Of a stretch of 41,207 nucleotides of DNA, positions 18,349 to 26,713 are shown piece by piece. The notes beneath the pieces were generated by a model that saw only the letters and a list, made by a program, of their open reading frames with translations, did not search any database and was not told the origin of the DNA. The stretch is from positions 1-41,207 of the forward strand of contig CAZSRF010000021.1 of assembly GCA_964609155.1 (NCBI GenBank), read 5' to 3'. The stretch's first letter is position 1, and each line of letters begins with the position of its first letter. A program made the position numbers and the translations under genes. The stretch comes from JAGOUU01 sp964609155 (GTDB taxonomy: Bacteria > Pseudomonadota > Gammaproteobacteria > JAGOUU01).

Positions 18349-19296
18349 ATGAAAATAAGATTAATATTATTTGTTATTGCCATGATAATTATTGGATTGA
18401 TTGTATGGGATCATAAAAGAAAAAACAAAAAAGCAAATAAGTATCTTCCAAAACCTTATAAAAAATATTTAGCTGATTCTTTACCTTCTTCTCTGCCTTC
18501 TTCTTTGGGAACTTTGGGCGAGATGTTTGTTAAAAAACCAAAAAAACATAGCGAATTAAGAAATCCTAAGTCTAATCACAATTATACTGATAAAGTTGTA
18601 GATGATAATGATAATAATTATGACCATGACTTTGATCATGACTATGATTATGAGTTTGATCGTGATTATAAGCTATCTAAAGAGTTTGATGAGTTTGATC
18701 TGGTCGTACACGAAAAAGACGAATATTCTGAATATAAAGCTAAAGCCTATTCTTCAGCGCCGCCTAAAGATTTTAGCAATTCTAAAACTAATAGTGCAAG
18801 AACATATGTAAAGAAATCTACAACAGTGCCTAGTTCAAGTTATTCTAGACCAAAATCTGATGAGCAACCAATGTTTCTAGTAACTTTGCACATCAAAGCA
18901 TTGAATAATCGCCGTTTTGGTGGGGACGAGTTGTTACAAGCTCTAGTCTCTTCAGGATGCCGTTATGGCGATATGGATATATTTCATCGTCATGAGAAAG
19001 CAAGTGGACATGGTGGTATTATGTTTAGTATTGCCTCTATGGTTAAACCTGGAACATTTGATATAGACAATATGCATGAGTTTAGCACACCTGGTGTTAC
19101 GTTATTTTTTAGCGCACCAAGTCAATTTAATCCATTGGTGGTTTATGATTTACTTTTAAAAACAGCTTATAAATTAGCTAAATTATTAGATGCTGAAATA
19201 TTAGATGATGCACGTGAACCGTTAACTAATGCTAAAATTACTGAAACCAGGAGTATTTTAGAAAATTATGTTAGCGTTACAGAGAGTAATCATTAA
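18349..19296 (+). CDS. zipA: Cell division protein ZipA
   Basis: Division protein that tethers FtsZ to the inner membrane. It has 315 residues. An N-terminal membrane anchor (about 3-22, LILFVIAMIIIGLIVW) is followed by basic residues, a long disordered linker (about 25-175) and the C-terminal FtsZ-binding ZipA domain (about 175-310; pattern MFLVTLHIKALNNRRFGG, then GIMFSIASMVKPGTFD). The linker has an unusual Asp/Tyr/His-rich patch around residues 84-105 rather than the Pro/Gln-rich type of E. coli. AGGA sits before the ATG. It lies 19 bases after smc and 10 bases before ligA. Confidence 0.92.
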   Translation: MKIRLILFVIAMIIIGLIVWDHKRKNKKANKYLPKPYKKYLADSLPSSLPSSLGTLGEMFVKKPKKHSELRNPKSNHNYTDKVVDDNDNNYDHDFDHDYDYEFDRDYKLSKEFDEFDLVVHEKDEYSEYKAKAYSSAPPKDFSNSKTNSARTYVKKSTTVPSSSYSRPKSDEQPMFLVTLHIKALNNRRFGGDELLQALVSSGCRYGDMDIFHRHEKASGHGGIMFSIASMVKPGTFDIDNMHEFSTPGVTLFFSAPSQFNPLVVYDLLLKTAYKLAKLLDAEILDDAREPLTNAKITETRSILENYVSVTESNH

Positions 19297-19306
19297 TATA
19301 TAAATT

Positions 19307-21439
19307 ATGTTAGTAGTATCCAGAATGTCTCAACTTGATATTAGTATAGAACAGGCAGAAACAAGAGCTATTTTTCTTAAAGAGCAAATAGAACAACATA
19401 ATTATAATTATTATACGTTGGATTGCCCTGTTATAACAGATCAAGAGTATGATCAATTATTTCATGAGTTAAAGTTATTAGAAGATCATTTTCCTCAATT
19501 AGTTACTATTGATTCTCCTACACAAAAAGTAGGCTCAAAGCCATTAGATAAATTTCATACAATCGAACACTCTATGCCTATGTTGTCGCTAGACAATATT
19601 TTTGATTATAAAGAACTAATTAAATTTGATCAAAGAATAAAAGATAGACTTAAAAATAATAGTCAAACAATTAAATATGTTTGTGAGCCAAAAATAGATG
19701 GCTTAGCAGTTAATATTTGCTATAAAAATGGTGTGCTTGCTTGGGCAGCTACTAGAGGAGATGGATATACAGGAGAAGATATTACACAGAATATTAAAAC
19801 TATCAAATCTATTCCTCTAAATCTTAATTATTTAAAAAATAAATATAATATTGTTATTCCTCAAATCTTAGAAGTGCGTGGCGAAGTTTATATGAGCCAT
19901 AAAAGCTTTGCCAAACTTAATCATATAATGCAAACACGAGGTGAAAAACCTTTTGTTAGCCCTAGAAATGCAGCTGCAGGGAGTTTAAGACAGTTAGACT
20001 CTAGAGTTACTGCTGAACGAGATCTGCAAATATTTTGTTATAATATAGGTTCTTTTGTTAATAATAGCTTTGATGGTAACAATGATGCCAAAATATCGGA
20101 TATAACTAGTACACATACAGGTGCATTAGAGTATTTAAAGAAATTAGGTTTTCGGGTTAATAATTTAATAAAGACGTTAAATAATCTAGACGAAGTACAG
20201 GGGTATTATGTAAATATTGGCACACTTAGAGATTCTTTGGAATATGATATAGATGGAGTTGTTTTTAAGGTCGATAGTAAAGAATTACAAGAGCAATTAG
20301 GTTTTGTTTCGCGTGCACCTCGCTGGGCGGTTGCTTATAAATTTCCTGCAAGTGAAGTGATGACTTATATAAAAGATGTTGAGTTTGGAGTGGGTCGAAC
20401 AGGTGCTTTGACTCCTGTTGCGCGTTTAGAACCTGTTTTTGTAGGTGGGGCAACAGTCAGCAACGCGACACTGCATAACATCGAGGAAATTGAGCGCAAA
20501 GATATCCGCATTGGTGATAAAGTTATAATCAGGCGGGCTGGCGATGTTATTCCTGAAGTAGTTTCAGTAGTCTTGTCTGAACGTAAATCGTTAGAGACTA
20601 AAAAAATTGTTTTACCAAAAAATTGCCCTATTTGTGGTGCAGATGTTGTGAAGCCAGAAGATTTAGCAGTTGCTAGATGTACCGCTGGATTATTTTGCCC
20701 AGCTCAGCGTAAAGAAGCTATTATTCACTTTGCTTCTCGTAAAGCACTTAATATTGATGGCTTAGGTAATAAATTAATCGAGCAATTGGTTGATGAAAAT
20801 TTAATTATGTCTCCTGCAGATTTATATTCGCTTACTCATAAGCAACTAGCTAATCTTGAACGTATGGCTGATAAGTCTGCTCAGAATATTATTGAAGCCC
20901 TTGAGACTAGTAAAAATACTACTTTGGCAAAATTTATTTATGCATTAGGTATCAAAGAAGTAGGTGAGGCTACAGCAAAGCAGTTAGCAAAGCATTTTGG
21001 TAGTATAGAAAAACTGCAATCTGCGAGTTTTGAACGTTTATTAAATATAGAAGATGTTGGTGAAGTAGTAGCCAACAGTATCACCACTTTTTTTAATAAT
21101 AGTCATAACAGAGAAATTATTAATAAATTACTACAGTGTGGTATAACTTGGCCAATAATAGAAACAGATAGTAAATCTGGAACTAACCAGGTAAATAAAA
21201 AATTTCTAGGCCAGATCTTTGTATTAACTGGCACTCTTGAGAAAATGTCTCGAGAAGAAGCTAAAGAAAAATTAGAACAAATGGGGGCTAAGATCAGTTC
21301 TAGTGTATCTAAGAATACTACGGCTGTTATTGCTGGTGAAAAGGCTGGTAGTAAACTTGAAAAAGCTCAGCAATTAAATATACCGATTTGGGATGAAGAT
21401 AAATTATTGGAAGCGTTAAACAATAGGTCAATTGGATAA
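19307..21439 (+). CDS. ligA: NAD-dependent DNA ligase LigA
   Basis: Seals nicks in replication and repair using NAD+. It has 710 residues. The Ia domain (YYTLDCPVITDQEYD) binds NMN. The adenylation motif KIDG carries the catalytic Lys near 128. An OB-fold follows, then a four-Cys zinc finger (CPICGAD...RCTAGLFCPAQ, about 440-470). Helix-hairpin-helix repeats and a C-terminal BRCT domain (about 635-705) complete the protein. An in-frame ATG at 19325 (MSQLDIS) matches the length of E. coli LigA better; neither start has a clear ribosome-binding site. Its TAA stop codon lies inside the 6-bp direct repeat flanking the element at 21443-21690. Confidence 0.97.
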   Translation: MLVVSRMSQLDISIEQAETRAIFLKEQIEQHNYNYYTLDCPVITDQEYDQLFHELKLLEDHFPQLVTIDSPTQKVGSKPLDKFHTIEHSMPMLSLDNIFDYKELIKFDQRIKDRLKNNSQTIKYVCEPKIDGLAVNICYKNGVLAWAATRGDGYTGEDITQNIKTIKSIPLNLNYLKNKYNIVIPQILEVRGEVYMSHKSFAKLNHIMQTRGEKPFVSPRNAAAGSLRQLDSRVTAERDLQIFCYNIGSFVNNSFDGNNDAKISDITSTHTGALEYLKKLGFRVNNLIKTLNNLDEVQGYYVNIGTLRDSLEYDIDGVVFKVDSKELQEQLGFVSRAPRWAVAYKFPASEVMTYIKDVEFGVGRTGALTPVARLEPVFVGGATVSNATLHNIEEIERKDIRIGDKVIIRRAGDVIPEVVSVVLSERKSLETKKIVLPKNCPICGADVVKPEDLAVARCTAGLFCPAQRKEAIIHFASRKALNIDGLGNKLIEQLVDENLIMSPADLYSLTHKQLANLERMADKSAQNIIEALETSKNTTLAKFIYALGIKEVGEATAKQLAKHFGSIEKLQSASFERLLNIEDVGEVVANSITTFFNNSHNREIINKLLQCGITWPIIETDSKSGTNQVNKKFLGQIFVLTGTLEKMSREEAKEKLEQMGAKISSSVSKNTTAVIAGEKAGSKLEKAQQLNIPIWDEDKLLEALNNRSIG

Positions 21440-21442
21440 TAT
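21437..21442 (+). repeat. Left copy of putative 6-bp target-site duplication (TAATAT)
   Basis: TAATAT immediately precedes the left inverted repeat and recurs at 21691-21696 immediately after the right one. Its first three bases are the ligA stop codon. Confidence 0.55.
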
Positions 21443-21690
21443 GTTAACGTTCAGCATGTTCAATAAAACTCCGAATCATCAAAGCCGCGCGCGTCAGTAA
21501 ACGTTCTTTGAGCTATTAAAATACGGTGTTTGAAAAATTTTCTAAATCGATCCTAGATTGCTTCAAATGCTGCGCCAGTATGGTGTTATTCTCAATATCG
21601 AAGTTGGCAGCATTTTCGCAATGACGCCATATTTTAATCACCATAGTATGGTGAACGGATACGATAATATTGCTAATGTTGAACGTTAAC
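21443..21690. mobile_element. MITE-like 248-bp element with terminal inverted repeats
   Basis: The ends are inverted repeats: GTTAACGTTCAGCAT at 21443 and, on the other strand from 21690, GTTAACGTTCAACAT. The match continues imperfectly to 19 of 23 bases. A perfect 6-bp direct repeat TAATAT abuts both ends. Inside are a 9-bp stem AAATGCTGC/GCAGCATTT (21565-21573 with 21607-21615) and the palindrome CACCATAGTATGGTG (21639-21653). There is no reading frame of note, and the base composition is visibly richer in GC than the flanks. It lies between convergent ligA and spoVR. This pattern fits a non-autonomous transposable element; the parent transposase is not in the window. Confidence 0.65.
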
Positions 21691-21696
21691 TAATAT
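21691..21696 (+). repeat. Right copy of putative 6-bp target-site duplication (TAATAT)
   Basis: TAATAT follows directly after the right terminal inverted repeat (ends 21690) and is identical to 21437-21442. Confidence 0.55.
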
Positions 21697-21722
21697 TGTA
21701 TTATATTTGACTTAGTCTACAT

Positions 21723-23243
21723 CTAAGGATGTTTATTTGGAAAATAATAAGTCTTAGTTATTTCGTTTCTTTCTGGACAAAAAGATTCTAGTATAATATC
21801 AAATCCCCAGATCCTATGTACATGCTTAAGCATTTCATTAGTTTTGTCATCAAGAGGATGTTTCTTAAACTGAGTATGTCGTAAAGTTAAAGTTCGTGAG
21901 CTTTTAATATCTATATTATAAACTTCAATATTAGGATCTATATTACATATGGTATATTGATCGGCTAATGTATTGCGAATACTTAAATATCCTGATTCAT
22001 CATGTATGGCTGTTATTTCGAGTTCAGCATTTTTATCAGAATCTAAGATTGTAAATAATTTTAATTCACGAATTAAATGCGGTGATAAATATTGTCTTAT
22101 AAAGCTTTCATCTTTGTAGTTTCGCATGGCTTCATCAAGCGTCGTAACCCAATCAGAATTAGCAAGCCCAGGGAACCAATGCTTGTCTTCATCTGTGGGG
22201 CTGGTACAAATTCTTTTGATATCCATAAACATATTAAAGCCAAGTGTATAGGGATTTATACCAGAATAAAATTTATGATCAAATGGTAGTTGTTGGATCA
22301 CATCAGTATGATTTTTCAAAGCTTCTATAGTAAAACCATCTGTTATGTATCCTAGATCATAGAGATCATTGAGTAACGTATAGTGCCAAAAAGTGGCCCA
22401 GCCTTCATTCATTACTTTCGTTTGGCGCTGAGGGTAAAAATACTGTGCTGTTTTACGAACGATTCTAATGATTTCTCGTTGCCAAGGTTCTAATAAAGGT
22501 GCATGTTTTTCGAAAAAATAAAGTAAATTTTCTTGTGGTTCAGATGGAAACCTTGTTTTATTCGTTGATTCAGTACCACAATTATTATCCTTGATTGGGA
22601 CTGTTCGCCACAAATCATTTACTTGTAATTGTAAATATTTTTCTCGTTCGTCTTGTCTTTTGGCTTCCTCGCTTAAAGAAATTTTAGATGGTCTTTTGTA
22701 ACGGTCAACTCCTAAATTCATTAATGCATGACAAGAGTCTAAAAGTTCTTCTACACTGTCTATTCCATGTTTTTCTTCACATTTGGCTATGTAGTTTTTA
22801 GCAAATAATAAGTAATCTATAATATATTCTGGACTGGTCCATGTTTTAAATAAATAATTAGATTTAAAAAAAGAATTATGACCGTAACTTGCATGAGCAA
22901 TAATTAGTACTTGTAATGGCAAAGTATTCTCTTCTAATAAGTAAGCTATACAAGGGTTAGAGTTAATTACAATCTCGTAGGCAAGTCCCATATACCCTTG
23001 CTTATATTTTTTTTCTAATTCTAAAAATTGTTTACCAAAAGACCAGTGATTATAACCCAAAGGCATGCCAGAAGAAGAATAAGCATCCAGCATTTGCTCA
23101 GTACTAATTATTTCAATTTGATTGGGGTAAGTGTCCAGTCTATATTTATCGTAGGCAAGCGAAGCTATTATTTTATCAAAACTTTTCAGTAGCTCAAAAG
23201 TCCATTCTGAAGATGTTGTTAAATATTGAGCTGATGTGGTCAT
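21723..23243 (-). CDS. SpoVR family protein (YcgB-like)
   Basis: SpoVR/YcgB family protein of 506 residues, cytoplasmic, biochemical function undefined. Family features are a Trp-rich N-terminal part (residues about 13-45), PTDEDKHWFPGL, and NEGWATFWHYTLLNDLY, a conserved metallopeptidase-like H/E-containing segment near 280. It is the last gene of a prkA-yeaH-spoVR operon. Its ATG overlaps the stop of the yeaH gene by one base (TAATG), implying translational coupling. In E. coli the homologues are induced in stationary phase and nitrogen starvation. The gene is convergent with ligA, across the 248-bp element. Confidence 0.93.
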   Translation of the reverse strand: MTTSAQYLTTSSEWTFELLKSFDKIIASLAYDKYRLDTYPNQIEIISTEQMLDAYSSSGMPLGYNHWSFGKQFLELEKKYKQGYMGLAYEIVINSNPCIAYLLEENTLPLQVLIIAHASYGHNSFFKSNYLFKTWTSPEYIIDYLLFAKNYIAKCEEKHGIDSVEELLDSCHALMNLGVDRYKRPSKISLSEEAKRQDEREKYLQLQVNDLWRTVPIKDNNCGTESTNKTRFPSEPQENLLYFFEKHAPLLEPWQREIIRIVRKTAQYFYPQRQTKVMNEGWATFWHYTLLNDLYDLGYITDGFTIEALKNHTDVIQQLPFDHKFYSGINPYTLGFNMFMDIKRICTSPTDEDKHWFPGLANSDWVTTLDEAMRNYKDESFIRQYLSPHLIRELKLFTILDSDKNAELEITAIHDESGYLSIRNTLADQYTICNIDPNIEVYNIDIKSSRTLTLRHTQFKKHPLDDKTNEMLKHVHRIWGFDIILESFCPERNEITKTYYFPNKHP

Positions 23244-24523
23244 TATTGTTTTCCCTGTTTCTTAAACAAAGATCTAAATACTGGATAAATATCTCCATAG
23301 TTTTTGATATGCTGCATCGTAAAGTTGTTGAATTTTTGTGTTATATTTGAATACGCTTCCCAGAGACTCTGATGGTGTCTAGGCATTATTTCTATGTAGC
23401 TGAAATACTGTAGTTTTGGCATAATAGAGTTCATAATAATATCTTGGCAGCGAGGAGAGTCATTGTTCCAATTATCACCATCTGATGCTTGAGCAACATA
23501 GATGTTCCAGTCATGAATGCTATAACGGCTGTTAATAATATCATTGAGTAGTTCAAGTGCACTTGATACTACAGTTCCTCCGGTCTCTTTAGAATAGAAA
23601 AATTCTTCTTCATTGACTTCTTTTGCGGCAGTATGATGTCTGATAAATACTACTTCTATTTTTTCGTAAGTTTTGGTTAAAAATAAATATAATAAAATAA
23701 AAAAGCGCTTGGCAATATCTTTTTTTGCCTCATCCATAGATCCTGATACATCCATAATGCAGAACATCACAGCTCCAGTTGAGGGGCTAGGCATCGTAAT
23801 TTTATTGTTATATTTGATATCAATACTGTCTATATAGGGTATATTTACAATGCTTTTATTGATTTTTAAAATTTGCTCTTGAAGAATTTTTATTTTTTCT
23901 CTATCTGCTATTGATTTATCAGTAATTTTTTCTAAGGCTTCTATTTCTTCTTTAATTTTATCTAGTTTATTATTATATGCACCTGTTAGTGATATACGAC
24001 GACCTATTGCTCGCCGCATAGAACGTAAAATATTTATATTTGTTGGTACGCCATGCGATGTATAACCAGCACGTACTGTTTTTTGCGTGTTTATCTCATG
24101 TAATTGTTTTTTTACTAAATTAGGTAATTCTAAGTCTTCAAAAAATAATTCTAAGAATTCGTTACGTGAGATCTCAAAAATAAAACTATCTTCACCTTGA
24201 CCTGTATTGTTAGCATTACTATTACCATTGTTACTGGAATTTTTGTTTTCAGGGCGTTTAATCTTATCTCCAGGCACAAACTCTTTATTGCCTGTGAATA
24301 CTTGTTCGTAGATGCCACCACGTCCTTGATTAAAAGTAGGTTCATCAAGATTTTTTGCTGGTATATTGATTGTTTCACCCTGTTCAATATTAGTAATACT
24401 GCGAGAATTGATCGCATCAGATACAGCTTGTTTTATTTGATTTTTAAAGCGCCTGATAAATCGTTGTCTATTTACCATGCTTTTATTTTTGCTATTTAGA
24501 CGTCTATCAATAAATCTAGACAT
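23243..24523 (-). CDS. yeaH: YeaH/YhbH family protein (DUF444, von Willebrand A-like)
   Basis: DUF444 protein of 426 residues. The N-terminal quarter is basic (SRFIDRRLNSKNKS...RFIRRFKNQIK). A linker around 85-115 is Asn/Gly-rich. The C-terminal half has a von Willebrand A-type core with the MIDAS-like motif MDVSGSMDEAKKD near 250 and, later, FFYSKETGGTVVSSA and ASDGDNW. The family works with the kinase PrkA/YeaG in stress survival; the mechanism is unknown. It begins six bases downstream of the prkA stop and overlaps spoVR by one base. Confidence 0.93.
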   Translation of the reverse strand: MSRFIDRRLNSKNKSMVNRQRFIRRFKNQIKQAVSDAINSRSITNIEQGETINIPAKNLDEPTFNQGRGGIYEQVFTGNKEFVPGDKIKRPENKNSSNNGNSNANNTGQGEDSFIFEISRNEFLELFFEDLELPNLVKKQLHEINTQKTVRAGYTSHGVPTNINILRSMRRAIGRRISLTGAYNNKLDKIKEEIEALEKITDKSIADREKIKILQEQILKINKSIVNIPYIDSIDIKYNNKITMPSPSTGAVMFCIMDVSGSMDEAKKDIAKRFFILLYLFLTKTYEKIEVVFIRHHTAAKEVNEEEFFYSKETGGTVVSSALELLNDIINSRYSIHDWNIYVAQASDGDNWNNDSPRCQDIIMNSIMPKLQYFSYIEIMPRHHQSLWEAYSNITQKFNNFTMQHIKNYGDIYPVFRSLFKKQGKQ

Positions 24524-24528
24524 AGTTT

Positions 24529-26451
24529 TTAAGAGCTTTTACGAACACGAAGATACCATTCACAGAGCAATCGCACTTGTTTTTGAGTATATCCTTTACT
24601 CATCATGCGGCCAACGAATTCATCATGTTTTTGTTGATCTTCTGTAGAGGTTTTAGAGTTAAATGAAATCACCGGTAATAAATCTTCAGTGTTGGAAAAC
24701 ATTTTTTTCTCTATGATAGTCCTTAACTTTTCATAGCTGGTCCACTCAGGGTTTTTGCCATTATTTTTGGCTTTAGCACGTAAAACAAAATTAACTATTT
24801 CGTTTCGAAAATCTTTAGGATTACTAATTCCTGCGGGTTTTTCAATTTTTTCTAACTCTTCATTTAAAGCGCTGCGGTCAAATAACTCTCCAGTATCAGG
24901 ATCTCTGAATTCTTGATCTTGAATCCAATAATCAGCATAGACAACATATCTATCAAAAAGATTTTGACCATATTCTTTATAAGATTCAAGATAAGCAGTT
25001 TGAATTTCTTTACCTATAAATTCTATGTATCTAGGTGTTATAAAGCCTTTTATATAAGATAAATATTTTTCGGCGATATCTTGAGGAAACTGCTCTTGTT
25101 CAATTTGCTTTTCAAAAACATATAACAAATGCACAGGATTAGCTGCTATTTCAGAATGATCAAAGTTAAATACTTTGGATAAAATCTTAAAAGCAAACCT
25201 AGTAGATAAACCAGTCATGCCTTCGTCGACGCCGGCGAAATCTCTATATTCTTGATATGATTTTGCTTTAGGATCTGTGTCTTTTAAGTTTTCGCCGTTA
25301 TACACTCGCATTTTTGAAAATATACTAGAGTTTTCTGGTTCTTTGATCCTTGATAAAGTAGTAAATTGGGCGAGCATCTTTAGAGTATGCGGAGCACAGG
25401 GTGCGTGTCTTAACGAGCTATTGTGTAATAGTTTATCATAAATTTTAATTTCTTCTGATACTCGTAAACAATAAGGCACTTTGACGATATAGACACGATC
25501 TATAAAGGCCTCATTGTGTTTATTATTTTTAAAAGATTTCCATTCTGCTTCATTAGAGTGAGCAAGGATAATTCCAGAAAAGGGCATAGATCCCAAACCT
25601 TCGGTGCCATTATAATTACCTTCTTGGGTAGCAGTAAGGAGCGGATGTAGTACTTTAATAGGCGCTTTAAACATTTCAACAAATTCTAATAAGCCTTGAT
25701 TAGCACGACACAGCCCACCTGAATAACTGTAAGCATCAGGATCATCTTGAGAATAGCTTTCTAGTTTTCTAATATCCACTTTACCTACTAAAGAAGATAT
25801 GTCTTGATTGTTGTCATCACCAGGCTCTGTTTTTGCTATACCAATTTGGCTTAATTTTGATGGCCAGACTTTTATCACTTTAAATTGAGTTATGTCACCT
25901 TTGTATTCGTTTAATCGTTTTACAGCCCATGGGGACATAATTGGAGTTAAATATCTCTTTGGAATACCATATTCTTCTAATAGAAGCTCTGCATCGTCTT
26001 CAGGTGAGAATAGTCCCAAAGGGCTTTCAAACACTGGGGAGCCTTTGATAGCATAGAAGGGTACTTCTTCCATAAGTTTTTTTAATTTCTCAGCTAGAGA
26101 AGATTTACCACCGCCAACAGGGCCCAATAGATATAAAATTTGTTTAGCTTCTTCTAAGCCTTGTGCGGCATGTTTTAAATAAGAAACAATGTTTTCAATA
26201 GCTTCTTCCATGCCATAAAATTCACTAAACGCAGGATAGTGTTTAATTATTTTATTAGAAAATATTCTGGATAATCTCGGATCGTTTTTTGTATCTATAT
26301 ATTCAGGCTTACCTATAGCCATTAACAATCGTTCAGCTGCAGAAGCATAGGTTTCAGGCTTTTCTTTGCATAAAGATAAATATTCTTGGATAGAGTACTC
26401 TTCATCTTGGCGTTGTTCAAAGCGATCTGAATAGTTAGTAAATAAGCTCAT
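24529..26451 (-). CDS. prkA: PrkA family serine protein kinase (YeaG)
   Basis: AAA+-type serine kinase (YeaG/PrkA) of 640 residues, the family's usual length. The ATPase module has Walker A GPVGGGKS at 110-117. The Walker B region and GLLEFVEMFK follow, and the C-terminal kinase-like domain carries EDLLPVISF. In E. coli YeaG and YeaH act together in the response to sustained nitrogen starvation under RpoS control; in Bacillus, PrkA affects sporulation. It is the first gene of the prkA-yeaH-spoVR operon. A sigma-S-like -10 element and a 49-bp dyad lie just upstream. Confidence 0.95.
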   Translation of the reverse strand: MSLFTNYSDRFEQRQDEEYSIQEYLSLCKEKPETYASAAERLLMAIGKPEYIDTKNDPRLSRIFSNKIIKHYPAFSEFYGMEEAIENIVSYLKHAAQGLEEAKQILYLLGPVGGGKSSLAEKLKKLMEEVPFYAIKGSPVFESPLGLFSPEDDAELLLEEYGIPKRYLTPIMSPWAVKRLNEYKGDITQFKVIKVWPSKLSQIGIAKTEPGDDNNQDISSLVGKVDIRKLESYSQDDPDAYSYSGGLCRANQGLLEFVEMFKAPIKVLHPLLTATQEGNYNGTEGLGSMPFSGIILAHSNEAEWKSFKNNKHNEAFIDRVYIVKVPYCLRVSEEIKIYDKLLHNSSLRHAPCAPHTLKMLAQFTTLSRIKEPENSSIFSKMRVYNGENLKDTDPKAKSYQEYRDFAGVDEGMTGLSTRFAFKILSKVFNFDHSEIAANPVHLLYVFEKQIEQEQFPQDIAEKYLSYIKGFITPRYIEFIGKEIQTAYLESYKEYGQNLFDRYVVYADYWIQDQEFRDPDTGELFDRSALNEELEKIEKPAGISNPKDFRNEIVNFVLRAKAKNNGKNPEWTSYEKLRTIIEKKMFSNTEDLLPVISFNSKTSTEDQQKHDEFVGRMMSKGYTQKQVRLLCEWYLRVRKSS

Positions 26452-26475
26452 GTGTGCTTTCTATCTTCTATGATT

Positions 26476-26524
26476 GTCTATAATGAAAATACTAGAATTA
26501 TATTCTTATATTTTCAGTATAGAC
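26476..26524. promoter_or_regulatory. 49-bp dyad over the prkA upstream region with sigma-S-like -10
   Basis: Left arm 26476-26491 pairs with right arm 26509-26524 at 15 of 16 positions. Inside, AGAAT (26494-26498) pairs with ATTCT (26502-26506). On the minus strand the right arm reads TCTATACTGAA, close to the sigma-S consensus -10 (KCTATACTTAA), with hexamer 26521-26516, about 65 bases from the prkA ATG. The left arm has a plus-strand TATAAT (26479-26484) facing the glutamate dehydrogenase gene. The dyad could be an operator or two face-to-face promoters. Confidence 0.45.
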
Positions 26525-26635
26525 CATGAAAGGCTAAGGTAATAATGAAACGATCTAAGTAATTAGTTATATCTTAGGTTTTAACAGTATCCTTAGTAGA
26601 AAGTCTGTAAAAAATTTAGAAAAAATACTTCGAAA

Positions 26636-26664
26636 TTCGCCATACTAATATATAGCTCTATAAT
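26636..26664 (+). promoter_or_regulatory. Candidate promoter for the glutamate dehydrogenase gene
   Basis: A perfect TATAAT (26659-26664) lies 17 bases after a poor -35, TTCGCC (26636-26641). A second TATAAT lies at 26676-26681. The coding start is at 26714, with AAGG five bases before it. Confidence 0.35.
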
Positions 26665-26713
26665 TACAGAAGAGTTATAATTCAGAAGATTTTTTACGAG
26701 GGTATAAGGCCAA

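Noticed and set aside
18600..18680. CRISPR-like short repeats
   Set aside because: The repeats are codon-scale and lie within the zipA frame; no spaced direct repeats exist here or elsewhere in the window.
18602..18811. Second-frame open frame rich in Met/Ile inside zipA
   Set aside because: An artefact of the GAT/TAT-type repetitive linker read out of frame.
24197..24499. Plus-strand 100-codon open frame opposite the yeaH gene
   Set aside because: Antisense to a conserved family region, no ribosome-binding site, composition reflects the basic and AT-rich complement.
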